Source: Streptomyces chrestomyceticus JCM 4735
GTDB lineage: Bacteria; Actinomycetota; Actinomycetes; Streptomycetales; Streptomycetaceae
Direction of reading: 5' to 3'
DNA length: 64,000 bases
NCBI RefSeq assembly: GCF_003865135.1
Contig: NZ_BHZC01000001.1
Coordinates: 5,332,001-5,396,000, forward strand
Positions 53,195 to 61,801 of the stretch are shown here, in pieces; position 1 is the first letter of the stretch, and each line of letters opens with the position of its first letter. A program made the position numbers and the translations under genes. Below the pieces are notes generated by a model, which made no database searches, was not told the DNA's origin, and saw only the letters and a list, made by a program, of their open reading frames with translations.

Positions 53195-53605
53195 CTACTT
53201 CGGCTCGGCCACGGGCACGGTGCCCTCGTCCAGCACGACGACACTGCCGTCCTCCGCGGTCAGCGGACCGTCGATGATCGGCCGGTGACTGTCCTCCGGC
53301 TGGATGGGCCGGTGGCTGTCCATGGGCTGGATGGGCCGGTGGCTGTCCATGGGCTGGATGGGCCGGTGACTGTCCTCCGGCTGGATGGGCCGGTGGCTGT
53401 CGACGGTCTCCGGCTGGATCGGCCGGTGGCTGTCCATGGGCACGATGGGCCGGTGACTGTCCTCCGGCTTGATCGGCCGGTGGCTGTCGACGGTCTGCGG
53501 CTGAATGGGCCGGTGGCTGTCCTGCGGCTGAATGGGCCGGTGACTGTCCAGCGGTTTGACGATGTTCCTGTCGTCGTCCTTCCGAGCCTGATTCTGAGAG
53601 CTCAC
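53195..53605 (-). CDS. afsS: AfsS-like protein with ten DSHRP repeats
   Basis: 136 residues from the GTG at 53605, with GGAG nine bases upstream. After a charged N-terminus (SSQNQARKDDDRN) the central part is ten copies of DSHRPI, mostly nine residues apart (pattern DSHRPIQPM/E), then an acidic tail. No signal peptide or Cys. It lies immediately downstream of afsR, as afsS does in S. coelicolor, where AfsR activates transcription of this small repeat-containing sigma-like protein. The S. coelicolor protein is about 63 residues, so this one is roughly twice as long. The symbol rests on position and repeat style. Confidence 0.65.
   Translation of the reverse strand: MSSQNQARKDDDRNIVKPLDSHRPIQPQDSHRPIQPQTVDSHRPIKPEDSHRPIVPMDSHRPIQPETVDSHRPIQPEDSHRPIQPMDSHRPIQPMDSHRPIQPEDSHRPIIDGPLTAEDGSVVVLDEGTVPVAEPK
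53274..53554. repeat. Tandem 27-base repeats coding DSHRPIxPx
   Basis: Ten units, mostly 27 bases with two of 33 bases, inside the AfsS-like gene. Several are nearly identical at the DNA level, so copy number could change by slippage. Confidence 0.75.
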
Positions 53606-53814
53606 GGTGATCAACTCCGTTGTGTGGGCGCTGTGGCCCACCCGGCCGGCAACTCCCCCGTGGGTCGCCGGACGGGTGGACCATGGCCTTACACCTTGCG
53701 GTGGGGCCTGGTCACCGAGCCGCTTGCCCCCCGAGGCGGCGGATCGGTAATTAGAGAGTGGCCCCTCGCGATGAACGATCGATAAACGCCTGAAGCCCGT
53801 GGTCCGGGCGGCTT

Positions 53815-56757
53815 TTACACCAGCGCGACGGGGGCTGCGAGATGGTGTATCTCCCCGTCCACGGGGAGGCCCATCTGCTCGTGAATGGTCACGACTTCCT
53901 GCCAGCAGACCTTCGCGCGGCCGGTGTGCCCGATCTGGTTCAGGGCGTGCCCCAGCGTCGTCAGCGCGTCCGCCCGCCAGCGGCCGCCGCCGAGCCCCCG
54001 CAGGGCGGACAGCGCCTGCTCGGCGTAGTTGGCCGCGTTGGCCGGGCGGTGGGCCGCCAGGTCGACCTCGGCGAGCCGGAGGTACGTCATGCCCTCCCAG
54101 AACCGCTGCCGGCTGTCGCGGAAGATGACGAGCGCCTCGGTCAGTTGCTGGGCGGCCTCGTCCAGTCTGCCGGCCAGCGTCAGCGCGATGCCCAGCGCGT
54201 ACATGCCGTTGCCGAGGCGGCGGGTGGCACCGACCTCGCGGAGGGCGGTGATGCCCTGCTCGGCGAGCTGGATGGCGCTCTCGGTGCGCCCGGTGTCCAG
54301 GTGCAGGCGCGAGAGGTTGCACAGCGCGCTGGCCTCGGACTGCTTGTTGTTGTTCTCGCGGAAGGCGAGCAGGGCCTGATTCAGATAGCCCTCCGCCGCG
54401 TCGAAGCGGCGTTGGATGCTGGCGATGATGCCGCGGTCGTTGGGGCCGTTGGAGGCGGAGAAGGGGTCCTCGGCGGCGAGTCCCAGCAAGGTGGCCAGCT
54501 TGGCATGCTCGTCCGCCTCGGTGAGCCGTCCGGACTGGATGTAGATGGGTGCCAGCGACCAGTGGGCTCGGCCTTCCGCATGCTGGTCGCCGGCTCGGCG
54601 CGCAGCGGCCAGCAGGGCGAGATTGGCCTGCTCGTACTGGCGGTTGTTGGCGCCGGACTCGGCCATGTCCCGGGTCAGCAGCAACAGGTCGACGGCGCGC
54701 CGCAGCACCTTCTCGCCGGTGTTCTGCAGCGCGCAGGCGATCAGGCAGCGCGTTTCGTTGAAGAGCCAGCTCAGTGCCTCGGTGCGGTCGGCGAAGGTCA
54801 AGCCCGGGTAGTGCGGCGTCTCCGTGTAGTCGGCCAGGCGGTCACCGGGGCGCTCCAGCGCGTACATGTGGGCGGCGGTGGCCAGGTAGAAGTCCAGCAG
54901 CCGGGCCAGGGCCGCGTCGCGCTCCTCGGCCGGCTGCTCGTCGCGCTCCGCGCAGGAGCGGGCGTAGAGGTGCACCAGGTCGTGGAAGCGGTAGCGGCCG
55001 GGGGCGGCGGACTCCAGGAGGGAGGTGTCGACGAGCGATTCGAGGAGGTCCTCGGCGTCGTCGGTGTCCATGTCGAGGAGGGCGGCCGCGGCGGCCAGCG
55101 AGATGTCGGGGCCGTCGGCGAGGCCCAGGAGGCGGAAGGCCCGCGCCTGGCGGGGCTCCAGTTGTTTGTAGCCCAGTTCGAAGGTGGAGTTCACGGCGAG
55201 GTCGCCGGCGCGCAGCTCGTCCAGCCTGCGGCGCTCGTCGGCCAGCTTGCGGGCGAGGATCGAGACGGTCCAGGTGCGGCGGGCGGCCAGCCGGGACGCG
55301 GCGATACGGATGGCCAGCGGCAGGAAACCGCAGGCGCCGACCACGTCCATGGACGCCTCGCGCTCGGCGTTCACGCGCTCCTCGCCGACGATGAGCGCGA
55401 AGAGGGTGAACGCTTCCTCAGGGCTCATCACGTCCAGGTCGACCAGGTGCGCGCCGGCCAGGTCTATCATCCGGACGCGGCTGGTGATCAGCGCCGCGCA
55501 GCCGTCCGTACCGGGCAGCAGCGGGCGGACCTGGGCGGCGTCGCGGGCGTTGTCGAGCAGGACCAGCAGCCGGCGCCCGGCGAGGGCCGAGCGGTAGAGG
55601 GCGGCCCGTTCCTCGATGCCGTCGGGGATGGCCGCGCCCGGCGTCCCCAGCGCGCGCAGGAACGCGCCGAGCACCGCTTCCGGGTCGGACGGGGAGTGCC
55701 CGACGCCCTGGAGGTCCACGTAGAGCTGGCCGTCCGGGAAGTGCACATGGGCGGCGTGCGCGACATGTACGGCGAGGGTGGTCTTGCCGACGCCGCCGAT
55801 GCCGGTGAGCGCCGAGACGGCCATCACCCGGCCCTCGGCGGTGGCGAGCTGCTCGCTCAGCTCCGTGACGAAGGCGGCCCGGCCGGTGAAGTCGGCGACC
55901 GTGGCCGGAAGTTGCTGCGGTCGGACGAAGGCCGGCTCGCCGGGCACCTGGCCGTCGTGCGGCACGGCGGGCGCGTCCAGCTCGGTGTCCGCGCGCAGGA
56001 TGCGCTGCTGGAGTTCGGAGAGCGACGCGCAGGGGTCCACCCCCAGCTCATCGGCGAGCAGACGCCGGGTGTCGGCGTATACGGCGAGTGCCTCGGCCTG
56101 CCGGCCGCTGCGGTACAGCGCCAGCATGAGGAGTTCTCGCAGCCGCTCGCGCAAGGGGTGCGCCGCGGTCAGCGCGGTCAGCTCCGAGACGGCGTCGCCG
56201 TGGCATCCCAGCTCCAGGTCGAGCTCCAGGCGCGTCTCCATGAGGGACAGGCGCCACTCCTCCAGGCGGGTGCGCTGGTTCTCCGCGTAGGGCCCGGCGA
56301 GGTTGGCCAGCGGCTCGCCGTCCCACAGGGCCAGCGCGGAGTCCAGGAGGTCCCGGGCGCGGCAGCGGTCGCCGGTGGCGCGGGCCTTCTCGGCGTCGGC
56401 CGCGTACTGCTCGGCGTGGTCCATGTCGAGGTCGAGCGGCTGGTTGCCGACCGGTCGCAGCGCATAGCCGCCGGACTCGCTGACCAGCGTGTCCGCGTCC
56501 GGCCCGAGGGCTTTGCGGATGCGGGAGGCGTACGTGCGCAGCGCCGCGAGGGCGGCGTGCGGCGGTTCCTCGCCCCAGAGGGCGTCGACGAGTTCGGACG
56601 CGGTGGCGGTGCGTCCGCCCCGCAGGAGAAGGGCGGCCAGCAGCGCACGCTGCTGCGGGGAGCCGGCCGCCAGTGGCGTCGCGCCGCGCCAGGCCCGTAC
56701 GGGACCGAGCACGGTGAAGCGGAGCCGCTCCTGGCCCTGCCCCGGACCGTCGTCCAT
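53815..56757 (-). CDS. afsR: SARP-family regulator AfsR
   Basis: 980 residues from the ATG at 56757, with GGGGGACACC upstream; a start at 56790 is less likely because AfsR begins MDGGP-like. Domain order: OmpR-type winged helix (about 10-95, SPQQRALLAALLLRGGRT), bacterial transcriptional activation domain (about 100-255, ending ALYRSGRQAEALAVYADTRR), NB-ARC ATPase (P-loop GIGGVGKTT near residue 320) and C-terminal TPRs (about 680-980). In S. coelicolor AfsR is phosphorylated by AfsK and activates afsS. The downstream AfsS-like gene supports the same role here. Confidence 0.93.
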   Translation of the reverse strand: MDDGPGQGQERLRFTVLGPVRAWRGATPLAAGSPQQRALLAALLLRGGRTATASELVDALWGEEPPHAALAALRTYASRIRKALGPDADTLVSESGGYALRPVGNQPLDLDMDHAEQYAADAEKARATGDRCRARDLLDSALALWDGEPLANLAGPYAENQRTRLEEWRLSLMETRLELDLELGCHGDAVSELTALTAAHPLRERLRELLMLALYRSGRQAEALAVYADTRRLLADELGVDPCASLSELQQRILRADTELDAPAVPHDGQVPGEPAFVRPQQLPATVADFTGRAAFVTELSEQLATAEGRVMAVSALTGIGGVGKTTLAVHVAHAAHVHFPDGQLYVDLQGVGHSPSDPEAVLGAFLRALGTPGAAIPDGIEERAALYRSALAGRRLLVLLDNARDAAQVRPLLPGTDGCAALITSRVRMIDLAGAHLVDLDVMSPEEAFTLFALIVGEERVNAEREASMDVVGACGFLPLAIRIAASRLAARRTWTVSILARKLADERRRLDELRAGDLAVNSTFELGYKQLEPRQARAFRLLGLADGPDISLAAAAALLDMDTDDAEDLLESLVDTSLLESAAPGRYRFHDLVHLYARSCAERDEQPAEERDAALARLLDFYLATAAHMYALERPGDRLADYTETPHYPGLTFADRTEALSWLFNETRCLIACALQNTGEKVLRRAVDLLLLTRDMAESGANNRQYEQANLALLAAARRAGDQHAEGRAHWSLAPIYIQSGRLTEADEHAKLATLLGLAAEDPFSASNGPNDRGIIASIQRRFDAAEGYLNQALLAFRENNNKQSEASALCNLSRLHLDTGRTESAIQLAEQGITALREVGATRRLGNGMYALGIALTLAGRLDEAAQQLTEALVIFRDSRQRFWEGMTYLRLAEVDLAAHRPANAANYAEQALSALRGLGGGRWRADALTTLGHALNQIGHTGRAKVCWQEVVTIHEQMGLPVDGEIHHLAAPVALV

Positions 56758-57111
56758 GGTGTCCCCCTGCCCTGTGCACTTCGTTCGCATCGGCCAGTCT
56801 GCCTTGTCGTAGCCCCTTACGTCAGTAGGGGTCCGGTCTCAGCACGCTCTCTCCACGCCCGGCGTTCGGGCTGGTGTTCGGGTGCGCGGCGGGCGGCGGT
56901 CCGGGACGGTCACCGGCGCCGGCGCCCGTGCGGATGCGCGTGCAGTTGCCCGTGCGCGGTCCGTGCGCGGGCGTGGGCCCGAGCGTCGCTGCTCAGCCGC
57001 CTGCGGGGCCGCGCGGCGCCCGGCCGGCGCCCGGAACGGTGTCATCTGCATGCATTCCCTCCCGTCACTGCGTTACTGACGACCCGTCAGTTCAGCGCTA
57101 CGGTAAAAAAC
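56758..57111. other. Divergent region between afsR and the second amidohydrolase
   Basis: 354 bases with the two promoters and the operator at 57076. No gene seen. An open frame continues through afsR on the plus strand but is a composition artefact. Confidence 0.5.
57076..57090. promoter_or_regulatory. Palindromic operator, exact copy
   Basis: CTGACGACCCGTCAG, 21 bases before the ATG at 57112. Confidence 0.7.
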
Positions 57112-58344
57112 ATGGAGAGTTTTCCGAAGATAATCTCGGTGGACGACCACACGGTGGAGCCGCCGCACGTCTGGCGGGACCGCCTCCCCTCGAAATATCA
57201 CGACATAGGCCCCCGAATCGTCCGGGCGCCCCTGAAGGAAATGACCTTCGTGGGCGGCAGGTTCGCGCCGAAGATGGGCCGGCCGGGGGACGACGGGCCG
57301 CTCGCCGACTGGTGGGTCTACGAGGACCTGCACCGCCCGCTGACCCGCCTGGACACCGCCGTCGGCTGCGCCCGCGACGACATCAGGCTCGAAGGCATCA
57401 CCTACGAGCAGATGCGCCCCGGCTCCTTCAGCGTCCCGGAGCGGCTGGCCGACATGGACGTCAATCACGTGCAGTCGGCCCTGTGTTTCCCCACGTTCCC
57501 GCGTTTTTGCGGTCAGACCTTCACCGAGGCCAAGGACCGCGAACTGGGGCTGCTGGGGGTGCGCGCGTACAACGACTGGATGGTGGAGGAGTGGTGCGGC
57601 CCGGCCGCGCGCGGACGCCTCATACCGCTCGGCCTCGTCCCGTTGTGGGACGCGGAACTGGCCGCGCAGGAGGTGCGCCGGAACGCGGAGCGGGGCGTAC
57701 GGGCGGTCTGCTTCAGCGAAATCCCGCCACATCTGGGCCTGCCCAGTATTCACACCGGCGACTGGGACCCCTTCCTGCGCGCCTGCGAGGAGACCGGGAC
57801 CGTCATCGCCATGCACATCGGCTCCTCCAGCAGGATGCCGTCCACCTCCGCCGACGCGCCGCCCGCCGTCGGCTCCACGATCACCTTCGCCAACTGCTGC
57901 TTCTCGATGGTCGACTGGCTGATGAGCGGAGCGTTCGACCGCTTCCCCGGCCTGAAGATCATGTACGCGGAGGGGCAGATCGGGTGGATCCCGTACATCC
58001 TGGAACGCGCCGACGTGGTCTGGGAGGAGAACCGCGGCTGGGGCGGCGTCGCCGACAAGGTCCTGCGGCCGCCCTCCGAACTCTTCGCCGGGCACGTGTA
58101 CGGCTGCTTCTTCGACGACGCCTTCGGCCTGCGCAACCTGGACGCGATCGGCGTCGGCAACGTCCTCTACGAGACCGACTACCCGCACTCGGACTCCACC
58201 TGGCCGCGCTCCAGGGAGGTCGGCGAGGCCCAGATGGGGCACCTCCCGCCCGAGACGGTCGAACGGATCGTCCGCGGCAACGCCATCGAGCTGCTGGGGC
58301 TGACGCCGGAGGGGCTGTGGGCAGGGGCGGGTGCGGGGGTGTAG
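57112..58344 (+). CDS. Amidohydrolase-2 family metal-dependent hydrolase
   Basis: 410 residues from the ATG at 57112, which has no clear ribosome site (GGTAAAAAAC precedes it). Same family as the protein at 4181 and collinear with it: IISVDDHTVEPPHVW, LADMDVNHVQSALCFPTFPRFCGQTF, HIGSSSRMPS, and YETDYPHSDSTW with the late metal-ligand Asp. The two paralogues are separately placed but have the same operator in front, which suggests related steps or isoenzymes. Confidence 0.85.
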   Translation: MESFPKIISVDDHTVEPPHVWRDRLPSKYHDIGPRIVRAPLKEMTFVGGRFAPKMGRPGDDGPLADWWVYEDLHRPLTRLDTAVGCARDDIRLEGITYEQMRPGSFSVPERLADMDVNHVQSALCFPTFPRFCGQTFTEAKDRELGLLGVRAYNDWMVEEWCGPAARGRLIPLGLVPLWDAELAAQEVRRNAERGVRAVCFSEIPPHLGLPSIHTGDWDPFLRACEETGTVIAMHIGSSSRMPSTSADAPPAVGSTITFANCCFSMVDWLMSGAFDRFPGLKIMYAEGQIGWIPYILERADVVWEENRGWGGVADKVLRPPSELFAGHVYGCFFDDAFGLRNLDAIGVGNVLYETDYPHSDSTWPRSREVGEAQMGHLPPETVERIVRGNAIELLGLTPEGLWAGAGAGV

Positions 58345-58454
58345 CGCCGGTGCGCGCCCGCGCGGAGTGACGCCTTTCGTGCACCCGGAACGTCCCGAGA
58401 CCTCCCCGCACGGCGGCCGAGCGGTCACGATGGGAGGTCTGGGAGGTGACACAC

Positions 58455-59258
58455 ATGACGACGTTCGTGCTGGTGTCGGGCGGGTACACCGGAGGATGGA
58501 TCTGGCGGGAGGTGGCGGACCACCTGCGCGCGGCGGGACACCGGGCGCGACCGGTCACCCTTACCGGGATGGGGGACCGCCGCCACCTGTCAGGTCCGGG
58601 CACCGACCTGAACACCCACATCGAGGACGTGGCGCAGGTCCTGGACCACGAGGGCGCCGGGGAGCCGCACGAGGCGGGCGAGACCGTACTGGTCGCGCAC
58701 TGCTACGGCAGCTACCCGGTCATGGCCGCCGCCGACCGCGACCCGGACCGCATCGCCCGCCTGGTGTTCGTGGACGCGGGCCTGCCCCGCGACGGCCGCG
58801 CCGTCCTCGACGCGCTGCCCGACCCGGCCGTACGGGAACGGCTGCGGCGCCGCGCCCAGGAGCACGGCGACGGCTGGCGGCTGCCGCCGCCCGCGTTCGA
58901 GGAGACGGACATCTGGGGCAGCCTGGACGGCATCTCCAAGGACGGCCTGGACCGGCTGGCCCGCCTCGCCGCACCGCAGCCGCTGGCCACCCTCACCCAG
59001 CCGGTCCGGCTGACCGGCGCCACGGCCGGCCTGCCCGCCACCGGCATCCTCTGCACGCGCAACGTCACCAGTACGGCGGCCGTCCGCGCCCTGGTGGCCT
59101 CCGGCGACCCCGCCGTCGCGGGCCTCGCCGACCCCCAGATCGGCTTCTTCGACCTCGACACCGGGCACTGGCCCATGCTGTCCTGCCCCGGCGAGCTGAC
59201 CGACCTGCTGCTGCGGGCGGCGGCGGACGAGGGGGAGCGGCTCGGGGCGCCCGCCTGA
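58455..59258 (+). CDS. Alpha/beta hydrolase with a Cys in the nucleophile position
   Basis: 267 residues from the ATG at 58455, with GGAGG nine bases upstream. The fold resembles the hydroxynitrile-lyase/esterase group: FVLVSGGYTGGWIWREVADHLRAAGH at the start. The nucleophile elbow, usually GHSxGG, reads LVAHCYGSYPV, placing Cys where Ser is expected. His is in LDTGHWPM and an Asp in FVDAGLP is available. A Cys nucleophile is known in dienelactone hydrolases. It lies between the amidohydrolase and DCC-protein genes. Confidence 0.8.
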   Translation: MTTFVLVSGGYTGGWIWREVADHLRAAGHRARPVTLTGMGDRRHLSGPGTDLNTHIEDVAQVLDHEGAGEPHEAGETVLVAHCYGSYPVMAAADRDPDRIARLVFVDAGLPRDGRAVLDALPDPAVRERLRRRAQEHGDGWRLPPPAFEETDIWGSLDGISKDGLDRLARLAAPQPLATLTQPVRLTGATAGLPATGILCTRNVTSTAAVRALVASGDPAVAGLADPQIGFFDLDTGHWPMLSCPGELTDLLLRAAADEGERLGAPA

Positions 59259-59328
59259 GACGCGTCTGCCCGCGGTACGCCCGCCGGGCCCCACCGGCCC
59301 CTTCCCCGCACCCCGGCATGATGGGGCC

Positions 59329-59712
59329 ATGAGCAACCGACCCGTACTCGTCTACGACGGGGACTGCGGCTTCTGCGCCACCTGCGTACGCTTCGTCGAA
59401 CGCCGCATCCGCCCCCGCTGCACCGTCTCGCCCTGGCAGTTCACCGACCTGAAGGCGCTCGGCGTCACCCAGGAGCGGGCCGAGCACGAGGTGTTGTGGA
59501 TCACCCCGGCGGGGACCGTGTACGGCGGCGCGCAGGCGGTCGCCAAGCTGCTGATGAGCGCGCGCGGGCCATGGTCCGTCCCCGGCGCGCTGCTGACCCT
59601 GCCGCCGTTCCGCCAGGCCGCCCACGCCGTGTACCGCCTGGTCGCCGACAACCGCCACCGCATGCCCGGCGGCACCGCGGCCTGCTCGCTCCCCGCGCAC
59701 CTCAGGCCCTGA
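59329..59712 (+). CDS. DCC-family (DUF393) thiol-disulfide oxidoreductase-like protein
   Basis: 127 residues. The DCC signature VYDGDCGFCATCVRF gives the family its name (Asp-Cys-Cys), and the protein ends shortly after the conserved helix VYRLVADNRHRMPGG. DCC proteins are predicted to have a thioredoxin-like fold with redox Cys. It probably follows the alpha/beta hydrolase gene in one transcript. No partner is obvious. Confidence 0.85.
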   Translation: MSNRPVLVYDGDCGFCATCVRFVERRIRPRCTVSPWQFTDLKALGVTQERAEHEVLWITPAGTVYGGAQAVAKLLMSARGPWSVPGALLTLPPFRQAAHAVYRLVADNRHRMPGGTAACSLPAHLRP

Positions 59713-59754
59713 CCGCCCGCGCCACCGCCCGGCCGCCACCGTCCGCACCCTTGC

Positions 59755-59769
59755 CTGACGGGCCGTCAG
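59755..59769. promoter_or_regulatory. Palindromic operator, exact copy, eight bases from a start codon
   Basis: CTGACGGGCCGTCAG. The ATG of the LLM gene follows at 59778 without a ribosome site, which suggests a leaderless or very short transcript. Confidence 0.7.
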
Positions 59770-59777
59770 CCCACACC

Positions 59778-60824
59778 ATGACCCCAGCCGCCGACGACGG
59801 GCCGTCGGCCGAGCGCCCGGGGGTGGACGCGGACGTGGACAGCGCTACGGGAAGCGGCACACACAGCGACGACGGGGTGCGGGTGCTGCCCGAAGGGAAG
59901 CTGGCCTACGGCATCCAGCTCCCCGTGCAGTCCCAGAGCACCCTCTACACGGAGCCGTGGGAGGCCGGGGCGGGCCCCGCCGACCTCGTGGAGATCGCCC
60001 GCACCGCCGACCGCCACGGCTTCGCCTACATCGCCTGCTGCGAGCACATCGGCATCCCGCGCCGGCTGGCCGCCGCCATGAGCACGGTCTGGTACGACCC
60101 GGTCGCCACCCTCTCCTACCTGGCGGCGGCCACCACCCGCGTACGGCTGCTCAGCCACATCGCCTTGGCCGCCCTCAAGCACCCGCTGATCAGCGCCAAG
60201 CAGTACGCGACCCTGGACCACCTCTCGGGCGGGCGGCTGATCCTCGGGGTCGGCGCCGGGCACGTACCGGAGGAGTTCGACGCCCTCGGTGTGGACTTCG
60301 CCCGGCGCGGCGCCCTGCTGGACGAGGCCGTCGACGCGCTGAAGGCGGCGCTGGGCCCGGAGGAGTTCCCCTCGTATCAAGGGAAACGATTCGCCTTCGA
60401 CGGGCTGGGGCAGCGCCCGCGCCCCGTACAGACGCCGCGCCCGCCGGTCTGGGTGGGCGGCTCGTCGCCCGCCGCCCTTCGCAGGGCGGCCGTACGCGGT
60501 GACGGCTGGCTGCCGCAGGGCGACCGCCGCGATCAGCTCCCGGCGCAGCTCGCGAAGCTGCGGCGGCTGCGGGAAGAAGCCGGGATCAGCACGCCCGCCG
60601 AGGCCGGCGCCATCACCGAGCCGCTGTACGTCGGCGAGCCCGCGTGGGACACCGGCCGGAGCACCCTCACCGGGCCGCCCGAGCGGCTGGCGGAGTCGCT
60701 GCGCGAGTACCAGGCGATGGGGGTGCGGCAGATCCAGGTCCGGTTCCGCAGCCGGAGCCGCGCCGAACTGACGGACCAGATGGCGGCGTTCGCCACCGGC
60801 GTGGCCCCGCACCTCGACCGCTGA
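59778..60824 (+). CDS. LLM-class oxidoreductase, probably F420-dependent
   Basis: 348 residues from the ATG at 59778. After a variable N-terminus of about 40 residues, the luciferase-like barrel begins at LAYGIQLPVQSQS. It contains ADRHGFAYIACCEHIGIP, the flavin/F420-pocket LDHLSGGRLILGVGAGHVPEEF and PPVWVGGSSPAALRRAA. The ordering and the LGVGAGH motif fit the F420-type LLM subfamily found in actinobacterial catabolic clusters, including the steroid regulon. The pathway step is unknown. Confidence 0.82.
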   Translation: MTPAADDGPSAERPGVDADVDSATGSGTHSDDGVRVLPEGKLAYGIQLPVQSQSTLYTEPWEAGAGPADLVEIARTADRHGFAYIACCEHIGIPRRLAAAMSTVWYDPVATLSYLAAATTRVRLLSHIALAALKHPLISAKQYATLDHLSGGRLILGVGAGHVPEEFDALGVDFARRGALLDEAVDALKAALGPEEFPSYQGKRFAFDGLGQRPRPVQTPRPPVWVGGSSPAALRRAAVRGDGWLPQGDRRDQLPAQLAKLRRLREEAGISTPAEAGAITEPLYVGEPAWDTGRSTLTGPPERLAESLREYQAMGVRQIQVRFRSRSRAELTDQMAAFATGVAPHLDR

Positions 60825-60851
60825 GACGCACGGCGAACCCCGGAGGGACCG

Positions 60852-61658
60852 GTGCACATGGGGAAGCTGGACGGCCGGGTCGTCATCATCACCGGCGCCG
60901 CACGCGGCCAGGGCGAGCAGGAGGCGCGGCTCTTCGTCGCGGAGGGCGCCCGTGTCGTGCTGGGCGACGTACTGGACGGCCCGGGGGAGGCGCTGGCGGC
61001 GGAACTGGGGGACGGCCGCGCCCGGTACGTCCACCTGGACGTGCGCCGGGAAGTGGACTGGGAAGCCGCGGTCCGGGCCGCCGGGGAAACGTTCGGCACG
61101 GTCGACGGGCTGGTCAACAACGCCGGCATCCTGCGCTTCAACGAGCTGGCCGCCACCCCGCTCGCCGAGTTCCAGGAGGTGGTGCAGGTCAACCAGGTCG
61201 GCACGTTCCTCGGGATGCGGGCGGTGATCCCGGAGCTGACGGCGGCCGGCGGCGGCACCGTCGTGAACACCGCCTCGTACGCCGCGCTGTCCGGCATGGC
61301 GTACCTGACCGCGTACGCGGCGTCCAAGGCCGCGGTGGTCGGCATGACGCGGGTGGCGGCGATGGAGCTGGCGGGCCGGGGCATCCGGGTGAACGCGATG
61401 TGCCCGGGGGCCGTCGACACCCCGATGACCCGGCCGGAGCGGGGTCCGGCGGAAGCTGCCGGTGTCCCCGATGCCTCCACAGCCTCCGCCCCGGACCTGG
61501 ACGCGTTCTACGCGAAGACCGTCCCCCTCGGGCGGATCGGCCGGCCGGAGGAGGTGGCCCGGCTGGCGCTGTTCCTGTCGTGCGCGGACTCCTCGTACAT
61601 CACGGGGCAGCCGTTCGTCATCGACGGCGGCCGGCTGTCCGGCATCAGCCTGTACTGA
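60852..61658 (+). CDS. SDR resembling 3-alpha/20-beta-hydroxysteroid dehydrogenase
   Basis: 268 residues; GTG at 60852 or ATG at 60858, both served by GGAGGG. Motifs: VVIITGAARGQGEQEARLFVAEGA for NAD binding, a conserved ARYVHLDVRREVDW, LVNNAGIL, Ser in NTASYAALSG, and YAASK. The sequence pattern follows FabG3/20-beta-HSD of Streptomyces and Mycobacterium (RYVHLDV, VNNAGIL, DGGRLSG-like end). Oxidoreduction of a ring or side-chain hydroxyl on a steroid-like substrate is therefore likely, though not certain. Confidence 0.85.
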   Translation: MHMGKLDGRVVIITGAARGQGEQEARLFVAEGARVVLGDVLDGPGEALAAELGDGRARYVHLDVRREVDWEAAVRAAGETFGTVDGLVNNAGILRFNELAATPLAEFQEVVQVNQVGTFLGMRAVIPELTAAGGGTVVNTASYAALSGMAYLTAYAASKAAVVGMTRVAAMELAGRGIRVNAMCPGAVDTPMTRPERGPAEAAGVPDASTASAPDLDAFYAKTVPLGRIGRPEEVARLALFLSCADSSYITGQPFVIDGGRLSGISLY

Positions 61659-61691
61659 GACGCGTACGCCGCCCCTCCGTCCCGCCGCTAC

Positions 61692-61706
61692 CTGATGGGT
61701 CGTCAG
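61692..61706. promoter_or_regulatory. Palindromic operator, one mismatch, first of a pair
   Basis: CTGATGGGTCGTCAG, 57 bases before the second copy. Confidence 0.6.
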
Positions 61707-61748
61707 GTATTGACGGTCCGGAGGCCCGGTGCGAGAGTCGGACCCGAC

Positions 61749-61763
61749 CTGACGAGGCGTCAG
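61749..61763. promoter_or_regulatory. Palindromic operator, exact copy, second of a pair
   Basis: CTGACGAGGCGTCAG, 38 bases before the TTG start at 61802. Confidence 0.7.
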
Positions 61764-61801
61764 GTAAAGGCGCCAGGGCGGACGAGGGACGGTGAACCCC
61801 C

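Noticed and set aside
53795..53809. Short GCCCG/CGGGC hairpin after afsR
   Set aside because: Only five base pairs, too weak to call a terminator.
53842..57111. A 1500-codon open frame on the plus strand running through afsR into the amidohydrolase
   Set aside because: Only the part from the ATG at 57112 has family motifs. The rest is antisense to afsR and open because of the high GC content.
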